A stretch of DNA of 64,000 nucleotides, taken from contig NZ_JAHLQF010000003.1 in NCBI RefSeq assembly GCF_018918285.1, positions 496,001 to 560,000 of the forward strand, read 5' to 3'. The notes under the pieces are model-generated. The model searched no databases. It saw nothing but the letters and a program-made list of their open reading frames with translations, and was not told the DNA's origin. The stretch is from Clostridium mobile. GTDB taxonomy: Bacteria > Bacillota > Clostridia > Clostridiales > Clostridiaceae. The first letter of the stretch is position 1, and every line of letters begins with the position of its first letter. Below are positions 28,667 to 36,742 of the stretch, piece after piece. The position numbers and the translations under genes were made by a program.

Positions 28667-31023
28667 TGAATGATAGAGCATTAAGAGTGTTAGAATTTAA
28701 TAAGATAAAGGAAATATTAAAAGGATTTACTCATACTCAAGCGGCTAAAGATATAGTTGATAATTTAAAACCATACAATAATTTATATGAAGTTAGGGAA
28801 CATTTACAGGAAACTAAAGAAGGACTAATGTTGCTAGTAAAAAAAGGGTCACCACCCTTTGAAGGAATATATGATGTTAGAGAGGAAATAGGAAAAGGAG
28901 AAAAAGGTTTTGTTCTTCTTCCTGGACAATTGTTAAAAATTGCAAATGTTATGAGGTCATCCAGAAAATTTAAAGATTATGTTACTCATAAAGATGAAGA
29001 AGAAGCATATAAAGTCATAGAAGATATCTGTGAAAGTATATATCCCCTCAAAGCTCTAGAAGATAATATATACAATGCAATCATCGGTGAAGAAGAAATA
29101 TCAGATAGGGCAAGTAGTACTCTTTATAATATAAGAAAATCCTTAAAGGATAAAAATGCTTCAATAAGAGATAAGGTTAACTCACTTATAAGGAGTTATG
29201 CTCCTTATCTTCAAGAGAGCTTATATACCATGAGAGGTGAAAGATATGTTCTTCCAGTGAAAGCTGAGAATAAAAGTTCAGTTCCTGGATTAGTACATGA
29301 TCAAAGTTCATCAGGTGCAACATTATTTATTGAACCTATGAGTTTAGTAAATTTAAATAACGAAATAAAAGAGCTCATATTAAAAGAAAAGGCAGAAATA
29401 GAAAGGATATTAAAGGAGTTATCCTCAAAAGTATGTGAGAATATAGCATATGTTAAAAACAATGCAAATATAATATGGGAGTTAGACTTCATATTTGCTA
29501 AATCCAAGTTTGGTAGTAGTTTAAATGCTATTTGTCCTCATGTAAATGAAGATGGATTTGTAGACATAGTGCAAGGAAAACACCCATTAATTGATCCGAA
29601 AGTGGTTGTTCCTATTGATGTATATTTAGGAAGGGATTTTACTTCACTTGTAATAACAGGTCCTAACACTGGAGGTAAAACAGTAACTTTAAAAACTGTA
29701 GGGCTTTTACATATCATGGCTATGAGTGGGCTTATGATTCCTGCTAGGGAGAACTCAACCGTAAGCCTTTTTAAAGAGATATATGCAGATATAGGAGATG
29801 AACAAAGCATAGAGCAAAGTTTATCTACATTTTCATCCCATATGACAAATATAGTAAATATAATAGGAAGTGCAGATTCAAAGTCATTGGTACTGTTTGA
29901 CGAATTAGGAGCGGGGACAGATCCAACAGAAGGGGCTGCTTTAGCTGTTTCAATATTAGAACATTTGAGAAAGAAAGATGTTAAAATAATTGCTACTACC
30001 CACTACAGTGAGCTAAAAGGATATGCCTTAAAGACTGAAGGAGTAGAAAATGCTTCAGTAGAGTTTGATGTAGAAACATTAAAGCCTACTTATAGATTAC
30101 TCATTGGAATACCTGGTAAATCTAATGCTTTCGAAATTTCAAGAAGATTAGGATTGCCAGACTTTATAATTGAAGAAGCTAAAGAGAGTATAGCTAGTGA
30201 GAGTCTAAAATTTGAAGACTTAATACAAAGTCTTCAAGAAAAAAGCATCAAAGCTGCGGAAGATGCAAGGAAGTCAGAGATGTTGAAAAATGAAGCTCAG
30301 AAGTTAAAAGAAAAATATGAAGAAAAATTGTATGGCCTCAACAAAGTAAGAGAAAATGCTCTTATAGATGCCCAAAGAGAAGGAAAAAGATTGGTAAAAG
30401 AGGCAAAAGAAGAGGCAGATAATATATTGAAAAATATAAGAGAACTGGAAAGAATGGGTTATAGTTCGGATGTAAGACATAAATTAGAGGAAGAAAGAAA
30501 AAAATTAAAGGATAAATTAGAAAAAATAGAAACACAGGGTGAAAATTTAGAGAAGGAAAAGGGCGAAAAAATTAAAGAGGTCAAATTAGGAGAAGAAGTA
30601 TATCTACCAAAGTTAAACCAAAATGTAATTGTTTTGACCAAACCTGATAATAGAGGAGAAGTTCAAGTTCAGGCTGGTATAATGAAAATAAATGTGAAGG
30701 TAGAAGATTTAAGGATATCACAAAGAAGCGCGAAGGATAAAAAAGTAGCAAGAAGAGAAGTGAGATTAAATCTTAAATCCGTTTCAACTTCAATTGATTT
30801 AAGAGGAATGGATTCAGAAGAGGCTATTTATGCTACTGATAAATATTTAGACGAAGCCTACATGGCAGGGTTAAGTAAAGTTACTGTCATACATGGTAAA
30901 GGTACAGGAATATTGAGAAAAGCCATAAATGACATGTTAAAAAGGCATTCTCATGTAAAGTCCTATAGACTAGGAGAATATGGAGAAGGAGGCACCGGAG
31001 TTACGGTAGTAGAGTTAAAATGA
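28666..31023 (+). CDS. mutS2: MutS2 (Smr-domain ATPase, RqcU)
   Basis: A 785-residue MutS-like ATPase that lacks the mismatch-recognition domain. In Bacillus it acts as a ribosome-collision splitter in quality control; older work assigned an anti-recombination role. The ATPase domain has Walker A GPNTGGKT near residue 332, Walker B VLFDELGAGTDPTEGAAL and the switch TTHYSELK. A long coiled coil follows at about 510-640. The C-terminal Smr nuclease domain starts with SIDLRGMDSEEA near 708 and contains VIHGKGTGILR. It is coupled to U32 (TAATG overlap) and to DUF523 (ATGA overlap). Confidence 0.95.
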   Translation: MNDRALRVLEFNKIKEILKGFTHTQAAKDIVDNLKPYNNLYEVREHLQETKEGLMLLVKKGSPPFEGIYDVREEIGKGEKGFVLLPGQLLKIANVMRSSRKFKDYVTHKDEEEAYKVIEDICESIYPLKALEDNIYNAIIGEEEISDRASSTLYNIRKSLKDKNASIRDKVNSLIRSYAPYLQESLYTMRGERYVLPVKAENKSSVPGLVHDQSSSGATLFIEPMSLVNLNNEIKELILKEKAEIERILKELSSKVCENIAYVKNNANIIWELDFIFAKSKFGSSLNAICPHVNEDGFVDIVQGKHPLIDPKVVVPIDVYLGRDFTSLVITGPNTGGKTVTLKTVGLLHIMAMSGLMIPARENSTVSLFKEIYADIGDEQSIEQSLSTFSSHMTNIVNIIGSADSKSLVLFDELGAGTDPTEGAALAVSILEHLRKKDVKIIATTHYSELKGYALKTEGVENASVEFDVETLKPTYRLLIGIPGKSNAFEISRRLGLPDFIIEEAKESIASESLKFEDLIQSLQEKSIKAAEDARKSEMLKNEAQKLKEKYEEKLYGLNKVRENALIDAQREGKRLVKEAKEEADNILKNIRELERMGYSSDVRHKLEEERKKLKDKLEKIETQGENLEKEKGEKIKEVKLGEEVYLPKLNQNVIVLTKPDNRGEVQVQAGIMKINVKVEDLRISQRSAKDKKVARREVRLNLKSVSTSIDLRGMDSEEAIYATDKYLDEAYMAGLSKVTVIHGKGTGILRKAINDMLKRHSHVKSYRLGEYGEGGTGVTVVELK

Positions 31024-31496
31024 TAAATGATAAAAATAAAATGATATTGGTAAGTGCTTGTCTCTGTGGAATTGACTGTAAATACAATGGTAGCAATAAC
31101 ATAAATGATGAAATAATGGATATGGTTAAAGAGGGAAAGGCCATCCTTGTATGTCCTGAACAATTAGGGGGGATGGAAACCCCTAGACCTCCTCATGAAA
31201 TAGCAGGAGGGGATGGAATTGATGTGTTAGAAGGTAGAGCCAAAGTAGTTAGCCAGGAAAATATGGACTCAACAGAAAGATTTTTAAAGGGAGCCTATGA
31301 AACTTTAAAAATAGCTAAACTTTATAATATTAAAAAGGCTATACTTAAAGCTAAAAGTCCTTCTTGTGGTTATGGTAAAATATATAATGGCACTTTTTCA
31401 CATGAATTAATAGATGGAAATGGAGTAACAGCTGAGCTTTTAAGTAAGAATGGTATAGAAGTATATACAGAAGATAACTTTAAATTGATGAGGTGA
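31020..31496 (+). CDS. DUF523 family protein
   Basis: A 158-residue DUF523 protein. The family motifs are complete: SACLCGIDCKYNGSNN near the N-terminus, CPEQLGGMETPRPP in the middle, and LKAKSPSCGYGKIYNG. The conserved cysteines suggest metal or thiol chemistry, but no function is established. The start ATG overlaps the mutS2 stop by four bases, indicating co-translation. Confidence 0.9.
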   Translation: MINDKNKMILVSACLCGIDCKYNGSNNINDEIMDMVKEGKAILVCPEQLGGMETPRPPHEIAGGDGIDVLEGRAKVVSQENMDSTERFLKGAYETLKIAKLYNIKKAILKAKSPSCGYGKIYNGTFSHELIDGNGVTAELLSKNGIEVYTEDNFKLMR

Positions 31497-31507
31497 ATTA
31501 TAAGCCT

Positions 31508-32335
31508 ATGTATAAAGATATTGAAAATAAAACGGAAGAAATAATAAAAACATATTATCAAAAGGGAGAGACAGCAAAAGCCATACACATACAATACAAG
31601 GGGAATACATATAAATCTGTACAATTTAGAAAAAAGGGCTTTGGGAAAAATTATTATATTTTAAAAGGTGTTTTATATCTTACAGAGAAGGATGAAATAG
31701 TAAAAGATAATAACTTACTAGAGGAAATAGAAAAATTAACTTATTATTATAAAAGTATATTTAATGTAGATAATAAAAATTCTATTGTTTCCTCCTATGA
31801 AGATGATAGTAGTATTAATAGATATGAAGATGATAGTAATAGAGCTATTAGCGCATTAGAGTTTTTAAAAGATGATGGTATGGAAGAAGCTTTAAAACTA
31901 AAAGAAGTTATTATAAAAGTAGCAGAACTAAGAAAAGAAAAGAATAATAAAATAAAAGAGTTATTGATATTAGAAGAAAAAATAAAGGATAATGATTATG
32001 TGTTCACTGATACTTTATTTATTAAAGCACACAGCATTTTTGAAGAAATTCTAAGAATTAATTTTCAAAGTGTAAAGCTAATAAACTTATGGAAAATTCA
32101 CTATGAAGATTTAATAAAGGCAGTTAGAAAGAAAAAAAGAAGCTTTCATGTTAAATTACATAGAGAAATGTATGTGGCTTTTATTAAACTTGAGTATATA
32201 CTTTCGTATTTTAAGAGAATATTGAATACCTATGATTCAATATTAGATCTAGATGAAAATACTTATATGAGATATATAAGAAATAAACATAAGGAAATAA
32301 TAAAAGAGAATTTGAAATGGATAAGAAACCTTTAG
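31508..32335 (+). CDS. Hypothetical protein, helical, function unknown
   Basis: A 275-residue protein that I do not recognise. The N-terminal 70 residues look like a small alpha/beta module (TAKAIHIQYKGNTYKSVQFR). A central acidic stretch follows (SSYEDDSSINRYEDDSNR, an imperfect duplicated Y-E-D-D-S), then a long helical domain rich in Lys, Glu and Ile. There are no membrane segments or cysteine clusters. A GTG at 31493 is in frame, but it overlaps the GAGGTG site, so I prefer the ATG at 31508. It is the last gene of the U32-mutS2-DUF523 transcript. Confidence 0.6.
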   Translation: MYKDIENKTEEIIKTYYQKGETAKAIHIQYKGNTYKSVQFRKKGFGKNYYILKGVLYLTEKDEIVKDNNLLEEIEKLTYYYKSIFNVDNKNSIVSSYEDDSSINRYEDDSNRAISALEFLKDDGMEEALKLKEVIIKVAELRKEKNNKIKELLILEEKIKDNDYVFTDTLFIKAHSIFEEILRINFQSVKLINLWKIHYEDLIKAVRKKKRSFHVKLHREMYVAFIKLEYILSYFKRILNTYDSILDLDENTYMRYIRNKHKEIIKENLKWIRNL

Positions 32336-32492
32336 TTAGTTGAAAATTGAGAGTTATGGATAAAATTTTCTGTAGAAAAATTTTCGAAATTTAAAAAAGA
32401 GGCTTTTGAGTTAGCTCAAAAGCCTCTTTTTATTAGGATTTTGCATTGAAAAATCTATTCCTTTACTATCCATTATTAATTTTCAATTAAAA
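32336..32492. repeat. Dispersed AT-rich inverted-repeat element, copy 2
   Basis: The left end, TTGAAAATTGAGAGTTATGG, and the right end, TTAATTTTCAATTA, are inverted relatives, as in the element at 111-190. The right arm also carries TACTATCCATTATT, the counterpart of TGGATAAAATT on the left. The core is a perfect bidirectional terminator. Like copy 1, it lies between convergent genes. Confidence 0.55.
32393..32431. terminator. Bidirectional terminator between the mutS2 operon and speA
   Basis: AAAAAGAGGCTTTTGAG pairs perfectly with CTCAAAAGCCTCTTTTT over a four-base loop. A-run and T-run lie on opposite sides, so it works for both convergent transcripts. Confidence 0.88.
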
Positions 32493-32506
32493 GATACAGA
32501 GTGTTT

Positions 32507-33967
32507 TTACTTAACAACTTTTATAAAATTAACTTCAGGATCTTCTGTTCCTTGAACATATAAGCCTGTAATTTTTAATCTTTCAACATAGTCAATTATT
32601 TCTTGAGTAATTATTTCACCGGGACATAATATTGGAATTCCTGGAGGATAAGCCATTAAGAATTCTCCGCTTATCTTTCCTACGCTCTCCTTTATAGGAA
32701 TACATATCTTTTCACTATTGAAAGCTTCTCTAGGAATTTGACGCTGTTCTGGTATTGATGGAATATCTATAAAATTAGATTTCTTATTTCCTTTTCCATA
32801 AAAATCTTTACTAATTTCTTTTAGTGCAGATAGTAATTTATCTATACTTTCCATAGTATCTCCAAAGGAACCTACAGCTAAAACATTGTATAGATCAGAA
32901 AGTTCCATCTGTATGTGATACTTATTTGATAAAATCATATCTAAATCGTAGCCAGTTATGCCTAAATCTCTACAAGTTACAGTTAGTTTTGTTGGATCAA
33001 GGGCATAGGCTCCTGGATTATTTAATATCTCTTCCCCAAAACAATAGAATCCTGGTATCTTATTAATTTCCTCACGAGCATAGTTTAAAAGTTCTATAGT
33101 TTTATCAATTAACTCTCCACCATGCAATGCTATTTGCTTCCTTGCACAATCTAATGAAGCCATCAAAATATAAGAAGGTGATGTTGTTTGCAAGAGGTTT
33201 AATACTTGCTGAACTCTGTGTACATCAACTCTTTTAGAGCGAACGTGAAGCAATGAGCATTGAGTTAGAGCACCTATCATTTTATGAGTACTTTGAGCAC
33301 AAATATCTGCACCAGCTTCTATTGCAGATATAGGTAATTTATCATTAAAACCAAGGTGTGGCCCATGGGCCTCATCTACTATTAATGGAATGTCATATTT
33401 ATGAACTATCTCTGCTATTTTTTTAATATCTGTTGCAACACCATAATAAGTTGGATTTATTATTAAAACAGCCTTAGCATCAGGATTTTTGCGTAAAGTC
33501 TTTTCTACGGTTTCTGGAGTAACACCATGGGCAATTCCAACTTTTTTATCCAATTCTGGTTGCATGTATACAGGAACTGCACCGCTTAATATTATTCCAG
33601 CAGTTATAGATTTATGAACATTTCTTGGAATAATTATTTTGTCTCCAGATTTAACTACGGACATTATCATTGCTTGAATAGCGCCTGATGTACCATGAAT
33701 TGAAAAGAATGCCGCATCAGAACCATACGCATCAGCAGCAAGTTGCTGAGCTTTCTTTATTGCGCCTGTAGGGTGATGTAAGCTGTCCACTAATTTAAAA
33801 ACAGTAACATCAATTTTAAAGGGATTCTCCCCTATAAAATTCTTGAATTCCTCATCCATTCCAACACCCTTTTTATGACCAGGTACATGGAATGGTATTG
33901 TTTCTCTGTCTACATATTCTTTTAAGACATCGAATAATGGAGTTTCGTTTTGATCTAATTTATACAC
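32507..33967 (-). CDS. speA: Arginine decarboxylase-like PLP enzyme (Orn/Lys/Arg decarboxylase family)
   Basis: About 486 residues, beginning YKLDQNETPLFDVLKEYVDR and FHVPGHKKGVGMDEEF, the N-terminus of the Firmicute SpeA group. The PLP-binding domain has IHGTSGAIQAM, DEAHGPHLGF and the Schiff-base lysine in STHKMIGALTQ. The C-terminal domain ends with AYPPGIPILCPGE, conserved in this family. The likely reaction is arginine to agmatine for polyamine synthesis; lysine decarboxylation is an alternative. The start is uncertain: GTG at 33967 is 11 bases after AGAAGG, and an earlier in-frame GTG at 33979 overlaps that site. It stands alone, with no speB or speE next to it. Confidence 0.85.
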   Translation of the reverse strand: MYKLDQNETPLFDVLKEYVDRETIPFHVPGHKKGVGMDEEFKNFIGENPFKIDVTVFKLVDSLHHPTGAIKKAQQLAADAYGSDAAFFSIHGTSGAIQAMIMSVVKSGDKIIIPRNVHKSITAGIILSGAVPVYMQPELDKKVGIAHGVTPETVEKTLRKNPDAKAVLIINPTYYGVATDIKKIAEIVHKYDIPLIVDEAHGPHLGFNDKLPISAIEAGADICAQSTHKMIGALTQCSLLHVRSKRVDVHRVQQVLNLLQTTSPSYILMASLDCARKQIALHGGELIDKTIELLNYAREEINKIPGFYCFGEEILNNPGAYALDPTKLTVTCRDLGITGYDLDMILSNKYHIQMELSDLYNVLAVGSFGDTMESIDKLLSALKEISKDFYGKGNKKSNFIDIPSIPEQRQIPREAFNSEKICIPIKESVGKISGEFLMAYPPGIPILCPGEIITQEIIDYVERLKITGLYVQGTEDPEVNFIKVVK

Positions 33968-34171
33968 CTTGATAAACACCTTCTTTCAATAAATACACCC
34001 GTGAAACTTTGAGGAATCAATGGTTTCCGTGGATTTACTTAAAACAATATAATTATAAGGTAAATAATATTTAAATGCAATATAATATGCGGAAATATTT
34101 AATGTTACATTTGTATTGTATGCAAAACCTTAATCTTTATAGATTAATTTTATACAATAATATTAATTACA

Positions 34172-34218
34172 CATTAGTATATACAAATATTACAGTAAGT
34201 ATATACTAATGTTATAAT
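34172..34218 (+). promoter_or_regulatory. Promoter with two GTATATAC operator boxes
   Basis: CATTAGTATATAC (34172-34184) and GTATATACTAATG (34199-34211) are perfect 13-base inverted arms. Each contains the self-palindrome GTATATAC, with the two boxes 22 bases apart (two helical turns). A promoter is interleaved: TTACAG at 34190-34195, 17 bases, TATAAT at 34213-34218. Such spacing suits a dimeric repressor, for example of the GntR type; that identification is an inference. Confidence 0.6.
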
Positions 34219-34236
34219 GTTTGGAGAATAATTAAT

Positions 34237-34284
34237 ATGAGGACATTTAAAATATTTGTTATAGAAAAATTTGTAAAAACATAA
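34237..34284 (+). CDS. Possible 15-residue ORF behind the GTATATAC promoter
   Basis: A TTGGAG ribosome site is followed after about eight bases by an ATG and a 15-codon frame, MRTFKIFVIEKFVKT, then a stop. After the stop the same frame continues to read without further stops for about 18 codons. It may be the truncated start of a lost gene or a real tiny peptide. The rest of 33968-34393 contains no other gene I can support. Confidence 0.25.
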   Translation: MRTFKIFVIEKFVKT

Positions 34285-34375
34285 AAGATCCTAGACTTAG
34301 GCAAATCTAATGATATAAAATTAAAGTATACTTATTTTTAATAGAAGGCATGTGGAAGAATTGAATAATAAAATG

Positions 34376-34381
34376 TATAAT
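34376..34381 (+). promoter_or_regulatory. Possible -10 element placing a near-leaderless start for the TPR gene
   Basis: TATAAT lies only 15 bases before the ATG at 34397, and no Shine-Dalgarno sequence is visible. The matching -35 region (TGGAAG, 17 bases upstream) is poor. If used, the mRNA leader would be about ten bases. Confidence 0.3.
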
Positions 34382-34396
34382 TTTAAATAAGCTGTG

Positions 34397-35509
34397 ATGG
34401 AATTAAATAAATATAGAAGGGATGATTTCATATTGGAGATTAAATCTAGATTTTCAGATAAACTCTCTAAAATATTGTTTTTAGAAGTGGATAAAAATAA
34501 ATTAGGTAAAATATTTAAAAAAAATATTGAAGAAGAAATTTATATGCCAATAAAATCAGAAGATATAATAAATAAAGTTAAGTCCGGTGAAGATATGGAC
34601 AACATTTCAGTAATTTATTTTGTAGAAGCAATGTTTTTTGTTTTAGGGGCAGATGAGCATTTTAAATACAATAAATATTATTTAGATTTTATTAAAAGCA
34701 CCCCAGAAAGTATAAAGTTTATTAAAGGCAAAATTTTTAAAGCTATAGATGAAAAATTGTATGAAGATGCTTATATAATGCTAAAAGGTCTTATTAATGT
34801 AGAAGAAAGTAAAGAAAATTACGAGAAACTACTTATGCTCTGTGACAAATTAAGAACTTTGGATTCTATATATAAAAGTGAAGAAATATCTGTTATAAAC
34901 AAAATAAAAAATGTATATTCAGATTACTCTTTGCCTTATTTGTATGAATCTTTAATTAAAAGAGAAGAAAATAATTTTGAAGCTGCTTTATTTTCAATTA
35001 ATAACTATATAGCTTTAGGCGGAGAAGAAACATTGGAAATAACCGACTTAAAGATATCATTAAAGAGTATTAGTGACTATGAAAAAGGGAAAGAATTAAT
35101 TTATGATGATCCTAAAACGGCGTTATCATATTTACTACCTTTAATAGATATTATTAAAGAAGATGGAGTTTTATATTATTATATTGCTATAGCATATAGG
35201 ATTTTAGAAAATTATGAGAAGGCTATATATTACTTAAATGAAGCCTTAAACATAGAAAGTAATATGCCACAGGTAATAAATGAATTAGCAATTAATTATG
35301 CCTCACTGGGGAATTATGAAAAAGCTATAGAGTTATTAAGAAAGGCTTTTGAAGCTACAAAATCAATAGAGATATGTACGAACATTATAATGTGTTATTT
35401 AAACTGTGGAAATATTGAAGGGGCAAAACAGCATTTTAAAATTGCTCAAAAAATGGACCCTAAAGATGAAGTGGTTTTGGAGCTTGAAGAAATACTGAAA
35501 AAAGTATAA
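34397..35509 (+). CDS. Tetratricopeptide-repeat protein
   Basis: A 370-residue, mostly helical cytosolic protein. The C-terminal half contains at least three TPR units: YYYIAIAYRILENYEKAIYY, LNEALNIE / INELAINYASLGNYEKAIEL and CTNIIMCYLNCGNIEGAKQH. The N-terminal 180 residues are less clear but have TPR-like helices (DAYIMLKGLINVEESKENYE). TPRs mediate protein contacts; no partner is evident. It precedes galU and the polysaccharide genes and might belong functionally to them. The start (GTG 34394 or ATG 34397) lacks a ribosome site. Confidence 0.75.
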   Translation: MELNKYRRDDFILEIKSRFSDKLSKILFLEVDKNKLGKIFKKNIEEEIYMPIKSEDIINKVKSGEDMDNISVIYFVEAMFFVLGADEHFKYNKYYLDFIKSTPESIKFIKGKIFKAIDEKLYEDAYIMLKGLINVEESKENYEKLLMLCDKLRTLDSIYKSEEISVINKIKNVYSDYSLPYLYESLIKREENNFEAALFSINNYIALGGEETLEITDLKISLKSISDYEKGKELIYDDPKTALSYLLPLIDIIKEDGVLYYYIAIAYRILENYEKAIYYLNEALNIESNMPQVINELAINYASLGNYEKAIELLRKAFEATKSIEICTNIIMCYLNCGNIEGAKQHFKIAQKMDPKDEVVLELEEILKKV

Positions 35510-35581
35510 TTTATATTAAATTAGCCAATTATATATTAGTGAGTGTACTTTTGTATTGACTTTTAGAAAGGAGAAGCTTTA

Positions 35582-36493
35582 ATGAGGGTTAAAAAAGCAA
35601 TAATACCTGCAGCAGGGCTTGGAACAAGGTTTTTACCAGCCACTAAAGCTCAACCTAAAGAGATGCTACCTATAGTAGATAAACCGACAATTCAATATAT
35701 TATAGAAGAAGCGGTTTATTCAGGTATTGAAGAGATATTGATCATAACAGGCAGAAATAAAAGAGCTATAGAAGATCATTTTGACAAATCTATAGAGTTA
35801 GAGCAGCAGTTGCAAAGCAAGGGAAATGAAGAGATGCTTAATTTGGTAGAAGAAATATCTAATATGGCGGATATATATTACATAAGACAAAAAGAGCCAA
35901 AAGGCCTAGGTCATGCCATAAGCTGTGCTAAAACCTTTGTTGGAAATGAACCTTTTGCAGTAATGCTAGGAGATGACGTTGTAGATAGTAAAGTTCCTTG
36001 CTTGAAACAATTAATTGATTGTTTCAATGAGTACAAAACTACTATATTAGGGGTACAAGAAGTGGCTAAAGAAGATGTATATAAATATGGTATAGTAAAA
36101 GGAATGCAAATAGAAGGCAGAATTCACAAGGTTAAGGACTTAGTAGAAAAACCCAAAGTAGAAGAGGCACCATCTAATATAGCTATATTGGGAAGGTATA
36201 TTATAACTCCAAGTATTTTTGAAATTTTGGAAAACACAACCCCAGGTAAAGGTGGGGAAATACAATTGACGGATGCATTGAAAACCTTGGCTTCTAGGGA
36301 AGCTATATATGCTTATAATTTCGATGGAAGAAGATATGATGTTGGAGATAAGTTAGGATTTTTAGAGGCAACAGTGGAATTTGCTTTAAAAAGAGAAGAG
36401 TTAAAGGATGAGTTTATGAAATATTTGTTAACTATTACGGATGATAGAGCAAAACTTAATTCAGATGAGCTTTTAACTCTAGCAGAAGTTTAG
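35582..36493 (+). CDS. galU: UTP--glucose-1-phosphate uridylyltransferase
   Basis: GalU makes UDP-glucose, a donor for surface glycans and glycolipids. The 303-residue protein starts with KKAIIPAAGLGTRFLPATKA and KEMLPIVDKPTIQYI, the nucleotidyltransferase signature. QKEPKGLGHAISCAK, the VMLGDDV metal site and KGGEIQLTDAL are all family-typical. It follows AAAGGAG and is closed by a strong terminator, so it is a separate unit in front of the polysaccharide locus that it probably supplies. Confidence 0.95.
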   Translation: MRVKKAIIPAAGLGTRFLPATKAQPKEMLPIVDKPTIQYIIEEAVYSGIEEILIITGRNKRAIEDHFDKSIELEQQLQSKGNEEMLNLVEEISNMADIYYIRQKEPKGLGHAISCAKTFVGNEPFAVMLGDDVVDSKVPCLKQLIDCFNEYKTTILGVQEVAKEDVYKYGIVKGMQIEGRIHKVKDLVEKPKVEEAPSNIAILGRYIITPSIFEILENTTPGKGGEIQLTDALKTLASREAIYAYNFDGRRYDVGDKLGFLEATVEFALKREELKDEFMKYLLTITDDRAKLNSDELLTLAEV

Positions 36494-36552
36494 CTTATGA
36501 ATTCAGGAGTGTTAGTGGGATTATCTATGGATAAATAAATATAAAAAAATAC

Positions 36553-36590
36553 AAAAAAGGCCTGTAGATGACTTTTACAGGCCTTTTTTT
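36553..36590. terminator. Terminator after galU
   Basis: AAAAAAGGCCTGTA and TACAGGCCTTTTTTT form a 14-bp stem with a nine-base loop and a T-run. Confidence 0.88.
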
Positions 36591-36671
36591 CGTAAATATA
36601 ATTAGGTATTGTGTATTACAAAAACATATATATTGTGGTATATTTAAATGGTGGATATTATGATGGGTATA

Positions 36672-36699
36672 TTGAAAAATTTATTATAGGGTGTAAGAT
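36672..36699 (+). promoter_or_regulatory. Probable promoter of the first polysaccharide module
   Basis: TTGAAA at 36672-36677 and TAAGAT at 36694-36699 with a 16-base spacer, about 45 bases before the first gene. The -10 match is moderate. Confidence 0.4.
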
Positions 36700-36742
36700 T
36701 ATAAGAGCAGTAAAAAACTAATTTATTTAAGGTGTGATATAT

